Source: Cnuella takakiae
GTDB lineage: Bacteria; Bacteroidota; Bacteroidia; Chitinophagales; Chitinophagaceae
DNA length: 51,845 nt
NCBI RefSeq assembly: GCF_001953305.1
Contig: NZ_MTFE01000010.1
Coordinates: 3,708,284 to 3,760,128 of the forward strand
Direction: 5' to 3'
The position numbers and the translations under genes were made by a program. Below, one piece after another: positions 1-8,763 of this stretch. The notes under the pieces are model-generated. The model worked only from the letters and a program-made list of their open reading frames with translations, had not been told where the DNA came from and ran no database searches. How positions within the stretch are numbered: position 1 is the stretch's first letter; the number at the start of each line of letters is the position of its first letter.

Positions 1-29
1 GATAGGCAGCGGCAAATTTCAGCCAAATT

Positions 30-64
30 TTTTTTGAAAAAGAAAGCCCCCTGGAAAGGGGGCT
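30..64 (-). terminator. Rho-independent terminator of the DUF4136 gene
   Basis: Perfect 8-bp stem AGCCCCCT/AGGGGGCT (45-52 with 57-64) and a GGAA loop. Read on the minus strand it is followed by a T-rich tract (44 down to 28). It lies 26 bases past the stop codon of the minus-strand gene ending at 91. Confidence 0.85.
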
Positions 65-90
65 CGTAGTTATGATAAGCAAAAAATAAA

Positions 91-675
91 CTAGCGTTTC
101 ACCGTATCGAACTTGCGGAAGATGCTCCGCACGGTCGACTGGATGTCTTTCTTCGTCAGGTTGCGGCCCGACATTTCATCCGTTGCCCAACCCTGGAAGA
201 CCGTTTTTTCTGTTCTTGCATCAGCCATGCTGATGGTAACAGTGCCTTCCCGCACTTCCTGCGAAAAGTTGTTGTAACCCAGGAACTGCGAAGGGTAATG
301 CAATCCAAACCATCTGCCGCTGTATGGGTTGAACATATAACGGGTAAATGGCCGGGAGAACATCGGGTTGCTTTGATCCCGGATGGATTTTTCTACCAAC
401 ACATCGTAGGCAAGCAGCACATCGGGCTTTTGCTTGCTTTCCACCCAACCCTGCTTTTCCAATTCTACTTGTACTGCATCCTTGATTATCCTTTCTGTAA
501 GATCCGACACTTTCCTTTTCTGTACCGAATCCTGCACCTGGCTCTCTGTCCATGCATAGGTTTTGTACTGGCTGAAGTTCACTGTTTCGTCCGTTTCAAT
601 ATGGGCAACAGCAGCACAGCCACTCACTACAAAAGCTGCCAAAAACAGGAGTCCCAGCAGTTTCACAGTTTTCAT
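91..675 (-). CDS. DUF4136 domain lipoprotein
   Basis: A 194-residue protein with a lipoprotein signal: a basic start (MKTVK), a hydrophobic stretch and a VSGC lipobox with Cys20. The rest resembles the DUF4136 family: an early F-x-x-Y-K-T-Y-A-W motif (about residues 34-43), then conserved pieces near W-V-E-S and a C-terminal segment ending in a short basic helix. DUF4136 proteins are small envelope lipoproteins common in Bacteroidota; their function is not established. The start is supported by a rare good Shine-Dalgarno sequence (AAAGGAG, about 5 bases before the ATG), unlike most genes here. It appears monocistronic: the next upstream minus-strand gene ends about 300 bases away and a terminator follows. 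Family assignment is by recognition of the sequence pattern. Confidence 0.85.
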   Translation of the reverse strand: MKTVKLLGLLFLAAFVVSGCAAVAHIETDETVNFSQYKTYAWTESQVQDSVQKRKVSDLTERIIKDAVQVELEKQGWVESKQKPDVLLAYDVLVEKSIRDQSNPMFSRPFTRYMFNPYSGRWFGLHYPSQFLGYNNFSQEVREGTVTISMADARTEKTVFQGWATDEMSGRNLTKKDIQSTVRSIFRKFDTVKR

Positions 676-973
676 GATCGCTCCTTTTTGCCTTATAGAC
701 GCAAAAAGCGCAGCAATATGTTCAAAGGCTTTGTGAAAACTGAGCCTTTAACAATTTGGCACCATGAACAAAGAAACTGAAAAAGGCCTAGCCCAGCAGG
801 GGCATTTATCAAAATGCTTGTATCCAAATCACCAGGTGGGGTGACGCAAAAGAGAAAGCCTATGTAACGAAAACAGGTACCAACACCAACGCAAAAAGCA
901 GCATGGAGGCATACCCGATTCCCAAAACCAAAGGAAATTTAGGATTTTTCACAAAAATGGAAAAACCAATTTA
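676..973. other. Spacer upstream of the DUF4136 gene; nothing further recognised
   Basis: 298 bases between two minus-strand genes. It must hold the DUF4136 promoter and the 3' end of the metallo-hydrolase transcript. I find no clear TAnnTTTG box, strong hairpin or convincing small ORF. Confidence 0.5.
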
Positions 974-2374
974 TTACAGCCCAAATTCCTGGTGTTGGGC
1001 CGGAATCTGCACATCGGTAAAACCTTTGCGCAACAAACGCTCCTTGAACTCGCACTGCACGTCGTACTCGCCATGCACCAGGAACAGTTGCTGCACCTGC
1101 TTTGTATCCTGGCAGGCCAGCCATTGGCACATATCCTCGTAGTCGCCATGAGCGCTCATACTTTTGATGGCGCCAATTTCGGCGTGCACTTCGTGCTCTA
1201 TACCAAAGATGCTAACCTCCTTATTCCCTGCCAGCAAACGGCCGCCCAGCGAGTGGGGCTCGCAGTAGCCACTCATCAGGATGGCGTTGCGTGAGTTTTC
1301 GATATTGTTGGAAATATGGTGTTTCACCCTGCCAGCCTCGGCCATGCCACTAGCCGATATGATGACACAGGGCTCTTTATGATAGTTGAGCAATTTGGAT
1401 TCTTCAACGGTAGTGATGTACCGCAAACCAGGAAATTGGAAGGGGTCATTGTCCGCTTTGAGCACCTGTTGTATTTGTTTGTTGAAATACTCAGGGAACC
1501 GTTTTACCAGGTCGGTGGTGGCAATGCTCAGCGGGCTGTCGAGAAAATAATCCACCTTGGGCAGCCGGTTTTCAAGTTCCAGTTGGTTGAGGGCATACAG
1601 GATTTCCTGGGTGCGGCCAAGGCTGAATGCCGGGATGATCAATTTGCCTTTTCGCTTCAGGCAAACCTTTTCTATCCACTGGAGCAGCAGGTCTACACTG
1701 GAACTGATGCTGGCGTGCAGGCTATTGCCATAGGTGGACTCCATGATAATAAAATCGGCCTGTGGAAACGGGGCCGGTGAACGCAGGATCACATCGCGGT
1801 AACGGCCCAGGTCGCCACTAAAACTGACCTGGCGGGTTTGACCGTCTTCGGTGATGCGCAGGTGCACGGCGGCACTGCCAATGATATGACCGGCATCGGT
1901 AAACATCAGTTCCACACCTTCCGATACCGGAGTCCATTGGTTGTAATCAACAGCTTTGAATTGTTGGGTTGCAGTACGCGCATCTGTTACCGTGTACAGC
2001 GGCTCCACCAGCGGGCGACCTTCTACCCTGCGCTTTTTATTGGTGTATTTGATATCGCTTTCCTGTATGCGGGCCGAATCTTCCATCAGCAGGGCCGCTA
2101 CCGCCACGGTTGCCGGCGTGCAAAAAACGGGTCCGGTAAAACCTTCGGCTACCAGGCGGGGCACCAAACCGCAATGGTCAATATGGCCGTGTGACAGCAC
2201 CACTATATCCACCTGCGAAGGGATGAATCCAAAATCGCGGTTCAACGGATCCGTTTCTTTTCCCATGCCCTGAAACAATCCACAGTCCAGGAGGATGGTT
2301 GTTCCATTTTTCAGCGTGAGCAGGTGTTTGGAACCGGTAACGGTACGGGCAGCGCCATGGAAAGCAATTTTCAT
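974..2374 (-). CDS. MBL-fold / beta-CASP metallo-hydrolase (CPSF-like)
   Basis: A 466-residue cytoplasmic protein. The metallo-beta-lactamase signature HxHxDH is intact at residues 62-67 (SHGHIDH), followed by later metal-site elements such as the GDLGRYRD segment. The second half carries beta-CASP features: ISASGMAEAGR with the following histidine pair, and a final SAHGDY histidine motif. This is the family of bacterial relatives of the RNA-processing nuclease CPSF73; many bacterial members are presumed ribonucleases, but this one's substrate is unknown. The ATG at 2374 is chosen because family members begin with a sequence like MKIAFHGAARTVTGS. An upstream in-frame GTG at 2446 would add 24 unrelated residues. 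It is last in a minus-strand run after thioredoxin and DUF4442 genes. Confidence 0.9.
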   Translation of the reverse strand: MKIAFHGAARTVTGSKHLLTLKNGTTILLDCGLFQGMGKETDPLNRDFGFIPSQVDIVVLSHGHIDHCGLVPRLVAEGFTGPVFCTPATVAVAALLMEDSARIQESDIKYTNKKRRVEGRPLVEPLYTVTDARTATQQFKAVDYNQWTPVSEGVELMFTDAGHIIGSAAVHLRITEDGQTRQVSFSGDLGRYRDVILRSPAPFPQADFIIMESTYGNSLHASISSSVDLLLQWIEKVCLKRKGKLIIPAFSLGRTQEILYALNQLELENRLPKVDYFLDSPLSIATTDLVKRFPEYFNKQIQQVLKADNDPFQFPGLRYITTVEESKLLNYHKEPCVIISASGMAEAGRVKHHISNNIENSRNAILMSGYCEPHSLGGRLLAGNKEVSIFGIEHEVHAEIGAIKSMSAHGDYEDMCQWLACQDTKQVQQLFLVHGEYDVQCEFKERLLRKGFTDVQIPAQHQEFGL

Positions 2375-2449
2375 AATTGGTAGTTGGTCAGGTGATAGAG
2401 CATGAGGATTTAAGGTAAGCTTTATTGCCTGTGGGCAACCTAACACGGC

Positions 2450-2962
2450 TCAGGTTGCCGTGCTTTTTGCTTTAAACGACCATTCAAACCAGAACTCGGC
2501 GACCAGCTCGCCTTTTTCGCTCTTGCCTTCCGATCGCACTTTCACTGTTTGCGCCAGTCCCGTAGTATGGGCCGCTACAACGGCTTGTTTCACCTGGCTG
2601 CCCTCGCTGCAGGTAAACAAGGTGATACCGGTAACTTTTTTGTAAAAACGGCTTTCAACGCCCGTCACCAACATGGAAATGGGCGGATTTCGTCCCCAGG
2701 TCTGGGCCATGGCCAATATACCGGTACTGAGCTCTGCACCCATTGCCAGGCAGGCAAAATAAGTAGAGCGGAAAGGATTCTGGGTAAACCATTTATAAGG
2801 TACGCTCACAGCGGCTACTGTTTCGGTAGCGGACACTACCCGTAATCCGCTGAAGTAAGCGGCAGGTAACTTCTGCAGCAGGAAAACCCGCAATTTGACC
2901 GGTTTCCTGATCATGGAAAGAAAGGCTGCGGCAGTGGAAGAAGTGGCGGTTTCTGGCGGCAT
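2450..2962 (-). CDS. DUF4442 hotdog-fold protein
   Basis: A 170-residue protein resembling the DUF4442 family, a hotdog-fold group related to acyl-CoA thioesterases. Visible family features are the N-terminal FLLQKLPAAYFSGLRV segment, the central PYKWFTQNPFRSTYFACL helix and a final beta-strand region. No signal peptide or membrane segment is seen, so it is probably cytoplasmic. Substrate is unknown; an acyl-CoA or aromatic thioester is the family-based guess. The ATG at 2962 is preferred over one at 2914 because the residues between match the usual N-terminal extent of the family. It sits 48 bases after the thioredoxin gene and just before the metallo-hydrolase, so co-transcription is likely. 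Confidence 0.8.
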   Translation of the reverse strand: MPPETATSSTAAAFLSMIRKPVKLRVFLLQKLPAAYFSGLRVVSATETVAAVSVPYKWFTQNPFRSTYFACLAMGAELSTGILAMAQTWGRNPPISMLVTGVESRFYKKVTGITLFTCSEGSQVKQAVVAAHTTGLAQTVKVRSEGKSEKGELVAEFWFEWSFKAKSTAT

Positions 2963-3010
2963 AAAGGGTTATGGAGCCGGTGTTTTTACTCCCGGCGCCC
3001 AGGCAACAAG

Positions 3011-3493
3011 TTACTCTTTATACAGTTCGGGTAAAAAGGCTGCTGGCGACCAGGCCTGCAAAAAGGCTTTCACTTTACGGTCATCGTAGCCGTTGCCTTT
3101 TTCCAGCAGCGAACTATTCTGGGTGTGCAACCTTTGACCCCTGGCATCCAACACCACCATCACCGGGAAACCAAAGCGCTGGGGGTAGCCCAGCCTCGCC
3201 AGCACCGCCAGGTTCTTGTTTTCCTTGCTGTAATTTAGGTGATAGTACAGGTAATTGTCGCTAACCAATTGTTTCAGGAGGGTGTCGGTTTGCACAAACG
3301 CATTGAACCGGTAACACCAGATACACCAGTTGCCGCCAACCTGTATCAGCACATGCTTTTTTTCTGCTTTGGCTTTCAGCAGCAAGGCCGAAATATCTTT
3401 TTCGGCATTGGCTGCCGGGTTGTACAGGCGGGTACTGTCGCCGGCAAATACCGGTGTAGAAAATAGTAAAGCCAGTATGATCAAAAACCGCAT
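3011..3493 (-). CDS. Secreted thioredoxin-fold protein
   Basis: A 160-residue protein with an N-terminal signal peptide (MRFLIILALLFSTPVFAG, probable cleavage after the VFA). The thioredoxin active site is a WCIWC motif at about residues 56-60, and the cis-proline loop appears as GFPVMVVLD. The layout suits a periplasmic thiol reductase or single-domain thioredoxin of the Thioredoxin_7/DUF255-like type; the Cys-Ile-Trp-Cys spacer differs from the classical CGPC. The electron donor and substrate cannot be read from sequence. It is the first gene of a minus-strand run and is divergent from the histidine kinase, with a 162-base spacer holding both promoters. Confidence 0.85.
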   Translation of the reverse strand: MRFLIILALLFSTPVFAGDSTRLYNPAANAEKDISALLLKAKAEKKHVLIQVGGNWCIWCYRFNAFVQTDTLLKQLVSDNYLYYHLNYSKENKNLAVLARLGYPQRFGFPVMVVLDARGQRLHTQNSSLLEKGNGYDDRKVKAFLQAWSPAAFLPELYKE

Positions 3494-3655
3494 CTGCTTG
3501 TATTTGCTGCAAAATAGGTATTAAACCTGCTTGCCAATCACCCTCCAGGCAGCAGTGAGCGGATTGAATTAAAGTAATCTGGCTACCATTGTTTACAAAT
3601 GGCTGTTCTTTTGCGGTTAGTTTTTCATTACCCCATTTTTTAAGGATATTTCGGA

Positions 3656-6400
3656 ATGCTAATTGGAAAAAATGCCCAGATTGAATCGGAACGGTTAAAA
3701 ACTGCCCTGGAAGCGGCAGGTGTGGGCGTTTGGGATTACGATCTGGTAAGGGATGAACTGGTTTGGTCGCTTCACTGTTACAGGCTTTTTGGCATCACTG
3801 ATCCCTTTCCCATGAGCTTCGATATTTTCCTCTCCGGCCTCCACCCCCTCGACCGGGAGCGAACAAAAGAGGTAGTGCAGCATGCTTTCAATCCGGAATC
3901 GGGTGGCACCTATGATATTGAGTACCGCACGGTGGGCATACAGGATGGCATCACCCGCTGGGTGCGGGCTACAGGGAAAGCCTATTTCGATGCAACCGGC
4001 AAGGCTTACCGCTTTGTTGGTACCATCGCGGATATAAGCGCACAAAAAGAAGCGGAAGCACAACTGCAGGAAAGTGAAGCGCGCTTCCGCAATATGGCTG
4101 ATAGCGCCCCGGTGATGATCTGGATTACCGACCCCAATGGCCACTGTAATTACCTGAACCTGCGATGGCTTGAATTTACCGGTCAGACCATGGAAGAAGG
4201 AAGTGGAATTGGCTGGGCAGATGCCGTTCACCCCGATGACCGGCACAAAACCAAGGAAGCTTTTGTAGCCAGCAATACGGAGAAAAGAGCTTTCAGGGTA
4301 GAGTACCGGCTGCGTTCCAAAAGTGGCCAGTATCGCTGGATGCTTGATTCTGCCCTGCCCCGCTTCGACGAAGCAGGACGTTTTTTAGGTTATATAGGTT
4401 CGGTGCTCGACATTTCCGATCGCAAACAGACTGAGGAAGAGCTTCAGTTCCGCACCGCCCAGCTTGAAGCCCAAAATGAAGCTACCGAATATGGATTGCT
4501 GCTGGTAGATACCAAAGGCAAAATCCTTTCCCAAAACAAGCGTTTTTCAGAGATGTGGCACATGCCGCAGGAAATCATCGACAGCAAAGACGACAACCGG
4601 GCCCTGGAACATGCCCAAACCATGGTACAGGAACCGGAACAGTTTATACGCCGGGTTAAAGACCGCTATGAAAGCAATATGGAAGTGGCCTCCGACGAAT
4701 TCAGGTTTAAAGATGGCCGTATCATTGAGCGGACAGGGCGGCCAGTTACGGGCAAGGACGGAATGCATTATGGCTACCTGTGGCAGTTCAGGGATATTAC
4801 CGCCTACCGTGCTGCGCAGGATGCCCTTGAACTACGCACTGCATTGCTGGAAGCCCAAAACGAGGCATCGCCATTGGGCATTTTGGTTATCGACCAAAAC
4901 TACAAGTTCAATTATTTCAATAAGGGTTATGTGAAAGTGTTCGACCTCCCTCAAGAGGTGGTTGCTAACCCTTCACGGGAAGCACTGCTGGGCTATTTTG
5001 AACAAACCATCATCAACTACGAAGCATTTAACGAAAGGATCACCTATTTGTACAACAACCCGGTATCGGGAAGTTTGGATGAAGTATACCTGAAAAATGG
5101 GAAGATCATAGAACGATACGGCTATCCTATCCGCGGGAAGGAAGGTCGGTATTTCGGCTGGACCTGGCAGTTTCGCGACATCACCGAAGAGCGCCGCTAC
5201 CAGGAGTATATGGAACAGAAAAACAGGCAACTGGAAACCTTGATCCAGGAGTTCAAATTCGTTACCGACTTTATGCCGCAGATGGTTTGGGCCACACAGC
5301 CCGATGGGTATCATGATTTTTTCAACAAACAGTGGTACGACTATACCGGGTTGGATTACGAAACCACAAAGGACAAAGGATGGAGCCTGGTGCTGCACCC
5401 TGACGACTCGGAACGTACCTGGCAGGTGTGGCACCACTCGTTGGAAACGGGCGCCATCTACCAGATAGAATACCGGATGCGCCGCTACGATGGTGTGTAC
5501 CGGTGGATGCTTGGCCGCGCCATACCGATGCGCGATGCGGCAGGAACCATCATCAAGTGGTTTGGTACCTGCACCGATATTGACGATCAGCGCCGCTCCG
5601 CCGAACTGCTGGAACAAAAAGTTGCCGAACGTACGAGGGACCTCCAGGAAGCAAATGAAAACCTGGAGCGCTCCAATGCCGAACTGGAGCAGTTTGCTTA
5701 TGTGGCCTCCCACGACCTGCAGGAGCCGCTGCGCAAGATCCGCACCTTTACCACTATGCTGGAGGGCGAACTGCAGCGCGGAGACCTGCACAAATCGAAG
5801 TCTTATATTGAACGCATCTGGCAGTCCAGTTCGCGCATGCAGGAACTGATCCGCGACCTGCTGGACTTTTCCCGGCTCAACCAGAGCGAGCCTGCGGCCT
5901 TTGAGTTGGTTGACCTGAATACCATTGCTAAAAACATCATTGGCGACCTGGAGCTTTCCATTGCTCAAAAAGGTGCAGAGGTGCATATAGAACCACTGCC
6001 CCACATAGAAGCGCATTCTGTGCAAATGAGCCAGTTGTTTTATAACCTGTTGAGCAATGCGCTTAAGTTTACCAAAGCAGGCCAGGTACCAGAGGTTAAG
6101 GTAAGTTGCGCCCTTGCCGACCCGGCTTTGCTGGAAGCACAGCACCTGAAAGGCAGTGGTACCTATTACCACCTCCGTTTTTCCGACAACGGCATTGGTT
6201 TTTTGAACGATTACGCGCAGCAAATTTTTACCATCTTCCAAAGGCTCCACAACCGCAGTACTTATGAAGGCACCGGTATTGGTTTAGCCCTTTGTAAAAA
6301 AGTTGTGGTCAACCACCATGGAGCCATCTATGCCGAGGGAGAGGAAGACAAAGGCGCTACCTTTCATGTGCTGCTGCCTGAAAAGCAGGGAGCCATCTAA
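3656..6400 (+). CDS. Orphan sensor histidine kinase with five PAS domains
   Basis: A 914-residue soluble sensor kinase; no membrane segment is seen. Domains in order: PAS at about 10-130, PAS at 135-262 and PAS at 525-655, all of the PAS_3/PAC type with W-x-x-x-x-HPDD motifs in the second and fifth; a tandem pair of shorter PAS domains at about 270-390 and 392-515; a coiled linker; a HisKA dimerisation domain with the phospho-acceptor His686 in VASHDLQEP; and a HATPase domain with N-box Asn797, DNGIGF near 844 and GTGIGLALCK near 872. It should autophosphorylate in response to a cytoplasmic signal. No response regulator lies next to it. The two middle PAS domains share an LEAQNEA start and look like an internal duplication. 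A strong bidirectional terminator follows. Confidence 0.93.
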   Translation: MLIGKNAQIESERLKTALEAAGVGVWDYDLVRDELVWSLHCYRLFGITDPFPMSFDIFLSGLHPLDRERTKEVVQHAFNPESGGTYDIEYRTVGIQDGITRWVRATGKAYFDATGKAYRFVGTIADISAQKEAEAQLQESEARFRNMADSAPVMIWITDPNGHCNYLNLRWLEFTGQTMEEGSGIGWADAVHPDDRHKTKEAFVASNTEKRAFRVEYRLRSKSGQYRWMLDSALPRFDEAGRFLGYIGSVLDISDRKQTEEELQFRTAQLEAQNEATEYGLLLVDTKGKILSQNKRFSEMWHMPQEIIDSKDDNRALEHAQTMVQEPEQFIRRVKDRYESNMEVASDEFRFKDGRIIERTGRPVTGKDGMHYGYLWQFRDITAYRAAQDALELRTALLEAQNEASPLGILVIDQNYKFNYFNKGYVKVFDLPQEVVANPSREALLGYFEQTIINYEAFNERITYLYNNPVSGSLDEVYLKNGKIIERYGYPIRGKEGRYFGWTWQFRDITEERRYQEYMEQKNRQLETLIQEFKFVTDFMPQMVWATQPDGYHDFFNKQWYDYTGLDYETTKDKGWSLVLHPDDSERTWQVWHHSLETGAIYQIEYRMRRYDGVYRWMLGRAIPMRDAAGTIIKWFGTCTDIDDQRRSAELLEQKVAERTRDLQEANENLERSNAELEQFAYVASHDLQEPLRKIRTFTTMLEGELQRGDLHKSKSYIERIWQSSSRMQELIRDLLDFSRLNQSEPAAFELVDLNTIAKNIIGDLELSIAQKGAEVHIEPLPHIEAHSVQMSQLFYNLLSNALKFTKAGQVPEVKVSCALADPALLEAQHLKGSGTYYHLRFSDNGIGFLNDYAQQIFTIFQRLHNRSTYEGTGIGLALCKKVVVNHHGAIYAEGEEDKGATFHVLLPEKQGAI

Positions 6401-6403
6401 AAG

Positions 6404-6440
6404 AAAAGGGTTTGAACATATAACCTGTTCAAACCCTTTT
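6404..6440. terminator. Bidirectional terminator between kinase and lysA
   Basis: Perfect 15-bp inverted repeat (6404-6418 with 6426-6440) with a 7-base loop. Its ends are A-rich on one side and T-rich on the other, so it can terminate both the plus-strand kinase and the minus-strand lysA, which converge here. Confidence 0.9.
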
Positions 6441-6462
6441 TTAATATTAATCGCGCTACTTT

Positions 6463-7677
6463 TTACAATACCTCGATCTGGTTGCGGAGCAGGTCTTCAA
6501 ATTCATCGCGGCGGCGGATGAGGTGTGCTTCACCATCCTTCAGCAGTACTTCGGCAGGCTTGAGGCGCGAGTTGAAATTGGAAGACATCTCAAAACCATA
6601 AGCACCTGCATTATAAAATACCAGCAGGTCGCCTTCACGCACTTCGGCGAGGGTGCGGTCCCATGCGAAGGTATCGGTCTCGCAAATATGCCCTACCACG
6701 GTGTAAATGCGCGGGTTGCCGAAGGGATTGGAAATATTTTCAATACGGTGGTAAGCCTCGTAAAACATGGGGCGGATCAGGTGGTTGAAGCCACTGTTTA
6801 CCCCCACAAATACGGTGGCTGTAGTTTGCTTGATCACGTTGGCTTTTACTATGAAATAGCCGGCTTCGCTCACCAGGAACTTACCGGGCTCAAACCATAC
6901 TTCAAGCTCTTTGCCTGTTTCCTTGGCATAGGCATCAAACGCATGTTTCACCTTTGCGCCCAGTGCTTTTACATCGGTACGCACATCATCTTCATGGTAA
7001 GGCACTTTAAAACCGCTGCCCAGGTCAATGAACTCGATATCCGGAAAATGCGTTGCCACCTCGAACATGATTTCCAGGCCCGAGATAAACACGTTGATGT
7101 CCTTGATATCGGAACCGGTATGCATGTGCACCCCCCGCACATTGAGGCCCGTGGTTTTTACCACCCGTTCAATATGGCGCATCTGGTGAATGGAAATACC
7201 AAACTTGCTGTCGATATGACCGGTGGAAATTTTATAGTTGCCGCCGCCCATAATGTGGGGGTTGAAGCGGATGCAAATAGGATAAGAACCTCCGTACTTG
7301 GCACCAAACTGCTCCAGGATGGAAATGTTGTCGATATTGAGATTCACACCCAGGTCTTTGCCGGCTTCGATTTCTGAAAAATCAACGCAGTTGGGGGTAA
7401 ACAAAATACGGTCGGGTGTAAAGCCAGCTTTCAGGGCCAGCTTCACCTCGTTGATGCTCACGCAATCGATATTGGCACCCAGGCTTTGCACGTATTTCAA
7501 TACGTTGATGTTGGTAAGTGCTTTACAGGCGTAGAAAAAACGGGCCTTGGTACCGGTAAAGGCATCCTGAAGGCTCTCAAATTGTTCTTTGATTTTCTCG
7601 GCGTGGTAAACATAAAGGGGCGTACCAAAACGGTTGGCCAGTTCTACCAGTTGTGTATGCAATAAATTCTGTGACAT
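6463..7677 (-). CDS. lysA: Diaminopimelate decarboxylase
   Basis: A 404-residue PLP enzyme of the alanine-racemase fold-type III family. It converts meso-diaminopimelate to L-lysine plus CO2, the last step of lysine synthesis. The PLP lysine is Lys52 in FFYACKALTN. Other family marks are HMHTGSDI, DLGSGFKVPY, EPGKFLV, the active-site CETDTFAWDR segment and the C-terminal GAYGFEMSSNFNSR motif. The start is the ATG at 7677 (MSQNLLHTQL), since the upstream in-frame extension is unlike the family. It is a single gene with no other lysine genes nearby. An orphan member acting on another diamino acid is less likely given the CETD and GAYGFEM motifs. Confidence 0.93.
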   Translation of the reverse strand: MSQNLLHTQLVELANRFGTPLYVYHAEKIKEQFESLQDAFTGTKARFFYACKALTNINVLKYVQSLGANIDCVSINEVKLALKAGFTPDRILFTPNCVDFSEIEAGKDLGVNLNIDNISILEQFGAKYGGSYPICIRFNPHIMGGGNYKISTGHIDSKFGISIHQMRHIERVVKTTGLNVRGVHMHTGSDIKDINVFISGLEIMFEVATHFPDIEFIDLGSGFKVPYHEDDVRTDVKALGAKVKHAFDAYAKETGKELEVWFEPGKFLVSEAGYFIVKANVIKQTTATVFVGVNSGFNHLIRPMFYEAYHRIENISNPFGNPRIYTVVGHICETDTFAWDRTLAEVREGDLLVFYNAGAYGFEMSSNFNSRLKPAEVLLKDGEAHLIRRRDEFEDLLRNQIEVL

Positions 7678-7714
7678 ATAAAGATCCGCACCTGCGGCAT
7701 TTTCATTTGTAAAC

Positions 7715-7741
7715 AAAACAAAAGCGTTGAAACAACGCTTT
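7715..7741 (-). terminator. Terminator of scpB
   Basis: Perfect 9-bp stem AAAGCGTTG/CAACGCTTT (7721-7729 with 7733-7741) with an AAA loop. It lies 7 bases beyond the scpB stop and is followed on the minus strand by a T-rich stretch. Confidence 0.85.
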
Positions 7742-7748
7742 ACAAAAT

Positions 7749-8663
7749 TCAGGATGGCTGCTCCTCCGCACCGGTATCATCGGCGGAAGTTGTGCTGTCA
7801 TCCTCATCCGGTTTTCGCTCCCATTCAGCGGTATCGTCGGCACCAGCACGGGCTGCTTCCGCAGCATCGTTGGTGCTGGCAGGGATAGCGCCGGAAGTAC
7901 CATCGGCAGCATCTGCCAGGTCGATTCGGGCTTCTTCAGCGATATCGCTGGTGCCGCCACCCGCATCGGGCTCCACGCCATCCACAAACAGGCGGGCGCC
8001 GTCTTCGTTTCCTTCTACCTCGGTACGATCCACCAATTCGCCATCTTCCGATACTACCAGTTCTTCACTGGGCTCAAACTCGGTATTATTTACCAGGGTG
8101 GGCTGCACAATATTTTCCTGCAGCACTTCCCTGATCTTGGGCAGGTCGGCAGGACTGTTCAAGCCAAAATAATCCATAAAGCTCTTGGACGTGGTATACA
8201 CCAGCGGGTGACCGGGTGCCAGCTCGTTGCGCCCGGCAATGATGATCAGTTCTTTTTCCAAAAGTTTCTGGATGGCATAATCGGCACTCACCCCCCGGAT
8301 TTGTTCCACCTCGCCCTTGGTGATGGGTTGCTTGTAAGCAATAATGGCAAGGGTTTCGAGCGCTGCAGCCGAAAGCTTTTTCAAGAATTTTTCGCCATTG
8401 AGCTGGGCAACGGTTTTGTGGTATTCCTTTTTGGTTAGGAACTGCCAGCCACCGCCGCTCTGCCTGATGGTAAACGGATAAAATTCCGAGTCGTATTTCT
8501 CCACAATGCCTTCCAGCGCAGTTTCTATCTGCTCCACGGTCACCTTGTTTTCCATAAAGCCAAAAGCGCTGTTGATCAACTCGGTGATCTCAGCGCTGGT
8601 GAGCGGCTTGTCTGAAGCAAATATGAGCGCTTCGATGTGTGGGATGAGTTCGGAAAGTTCCAT
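7749..8663 (-). CDS. scpB: SMC-ScpAB complex subunit ScpB, with acidic C-terminal tail
   Basis: A 304-residue protein. The first two thirds are ScpB: MELSELIPHIEALIFASDKP, then the winged-helix segments including LAIIAYKQPITKGEVEQIRG and the GRNELAPGHPLVYTTS region. ScpB pairs with the kleisin ScpA on SMC to compact and segregate the chromosome. ATG 8663 is chosen over the longer in-frame start at 8690 because homology begins there. The oddity is a tail of about 100 residues, rich in Asp, Glu, Ala, Gly, Ser and Thr with few basic residues, which looks disordered; ordinary ScpB proteins stop near 200 residues. scpA is not in the window. Confidence 0.9.
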   Translation of the reverse strand: MELSELIPHIEALIFASDKPLTSAEITELINSAFGFMENKVTVEQIETALEGIVEKYDSEFYPFTIRQSGGGWQFLTKKEYHKTVAQLNGEKFLKKLSAAALETLAIIAYKQPITKGEVEQIRGVSADYAIQKLLEKELIIIAGRNELAPGHPLVYTTSKSFMDYFGLNSPADLPKIREVLQENIVQPTLVNNTEFEPSEELVVSEDGELVDRTEVEGNEDGARLFVDGVEPDAGGGTSDIAEEARIDLADAADGTSGAIPASTNDAAEAARAGADDTAEWERKPDEDDSTTSADDTGAEEQPS

Positions 8664-8672
8664 AGAAAAACG

Positions 8673-8750
8673 AATGTGCCAATTAGCCAATTAGCCAATA
8701 TGCTAAGGAAGACAGCAGCCCACCCCAGCACATTGGCTAATTAGCACATT
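8673..8750. repeat. Inverted-pair intergenic repeat (TTAGCCAAT family)
   Basis: Two 19-base arms, 8673-8691 and 8732-8750, are reverse complements with one mismatch. Both contain TTAGCCAAT-type repeats, and further degenerate copies (CAATTAGCCAA, ACATTAGCAAATTA) flank them. The pair fills most of the spacer between atpG and scpB. It could fold into a long hairpin, but lacks the T-tract of a terminator. Confidence 0.7.
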
Positions 8751-8763
8751 AGCAAATTATCTT

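Noticed and set aside
298-780. 160-residue plus-strand frame opposite the DUF4136 gene
   Set aside because: Shadow of a supported lipoprotein gene.
2375-2446. Upstream GTG start for the metallo-hydrolase
   Set aside because: The added 24 residues do not resemble the family, which begins at MKIAFHG.
4973-6250. 425-residue frame antisense to the kinase
   Set aside because: Shadow of the kinase coding sequence, with low-complexity composition.
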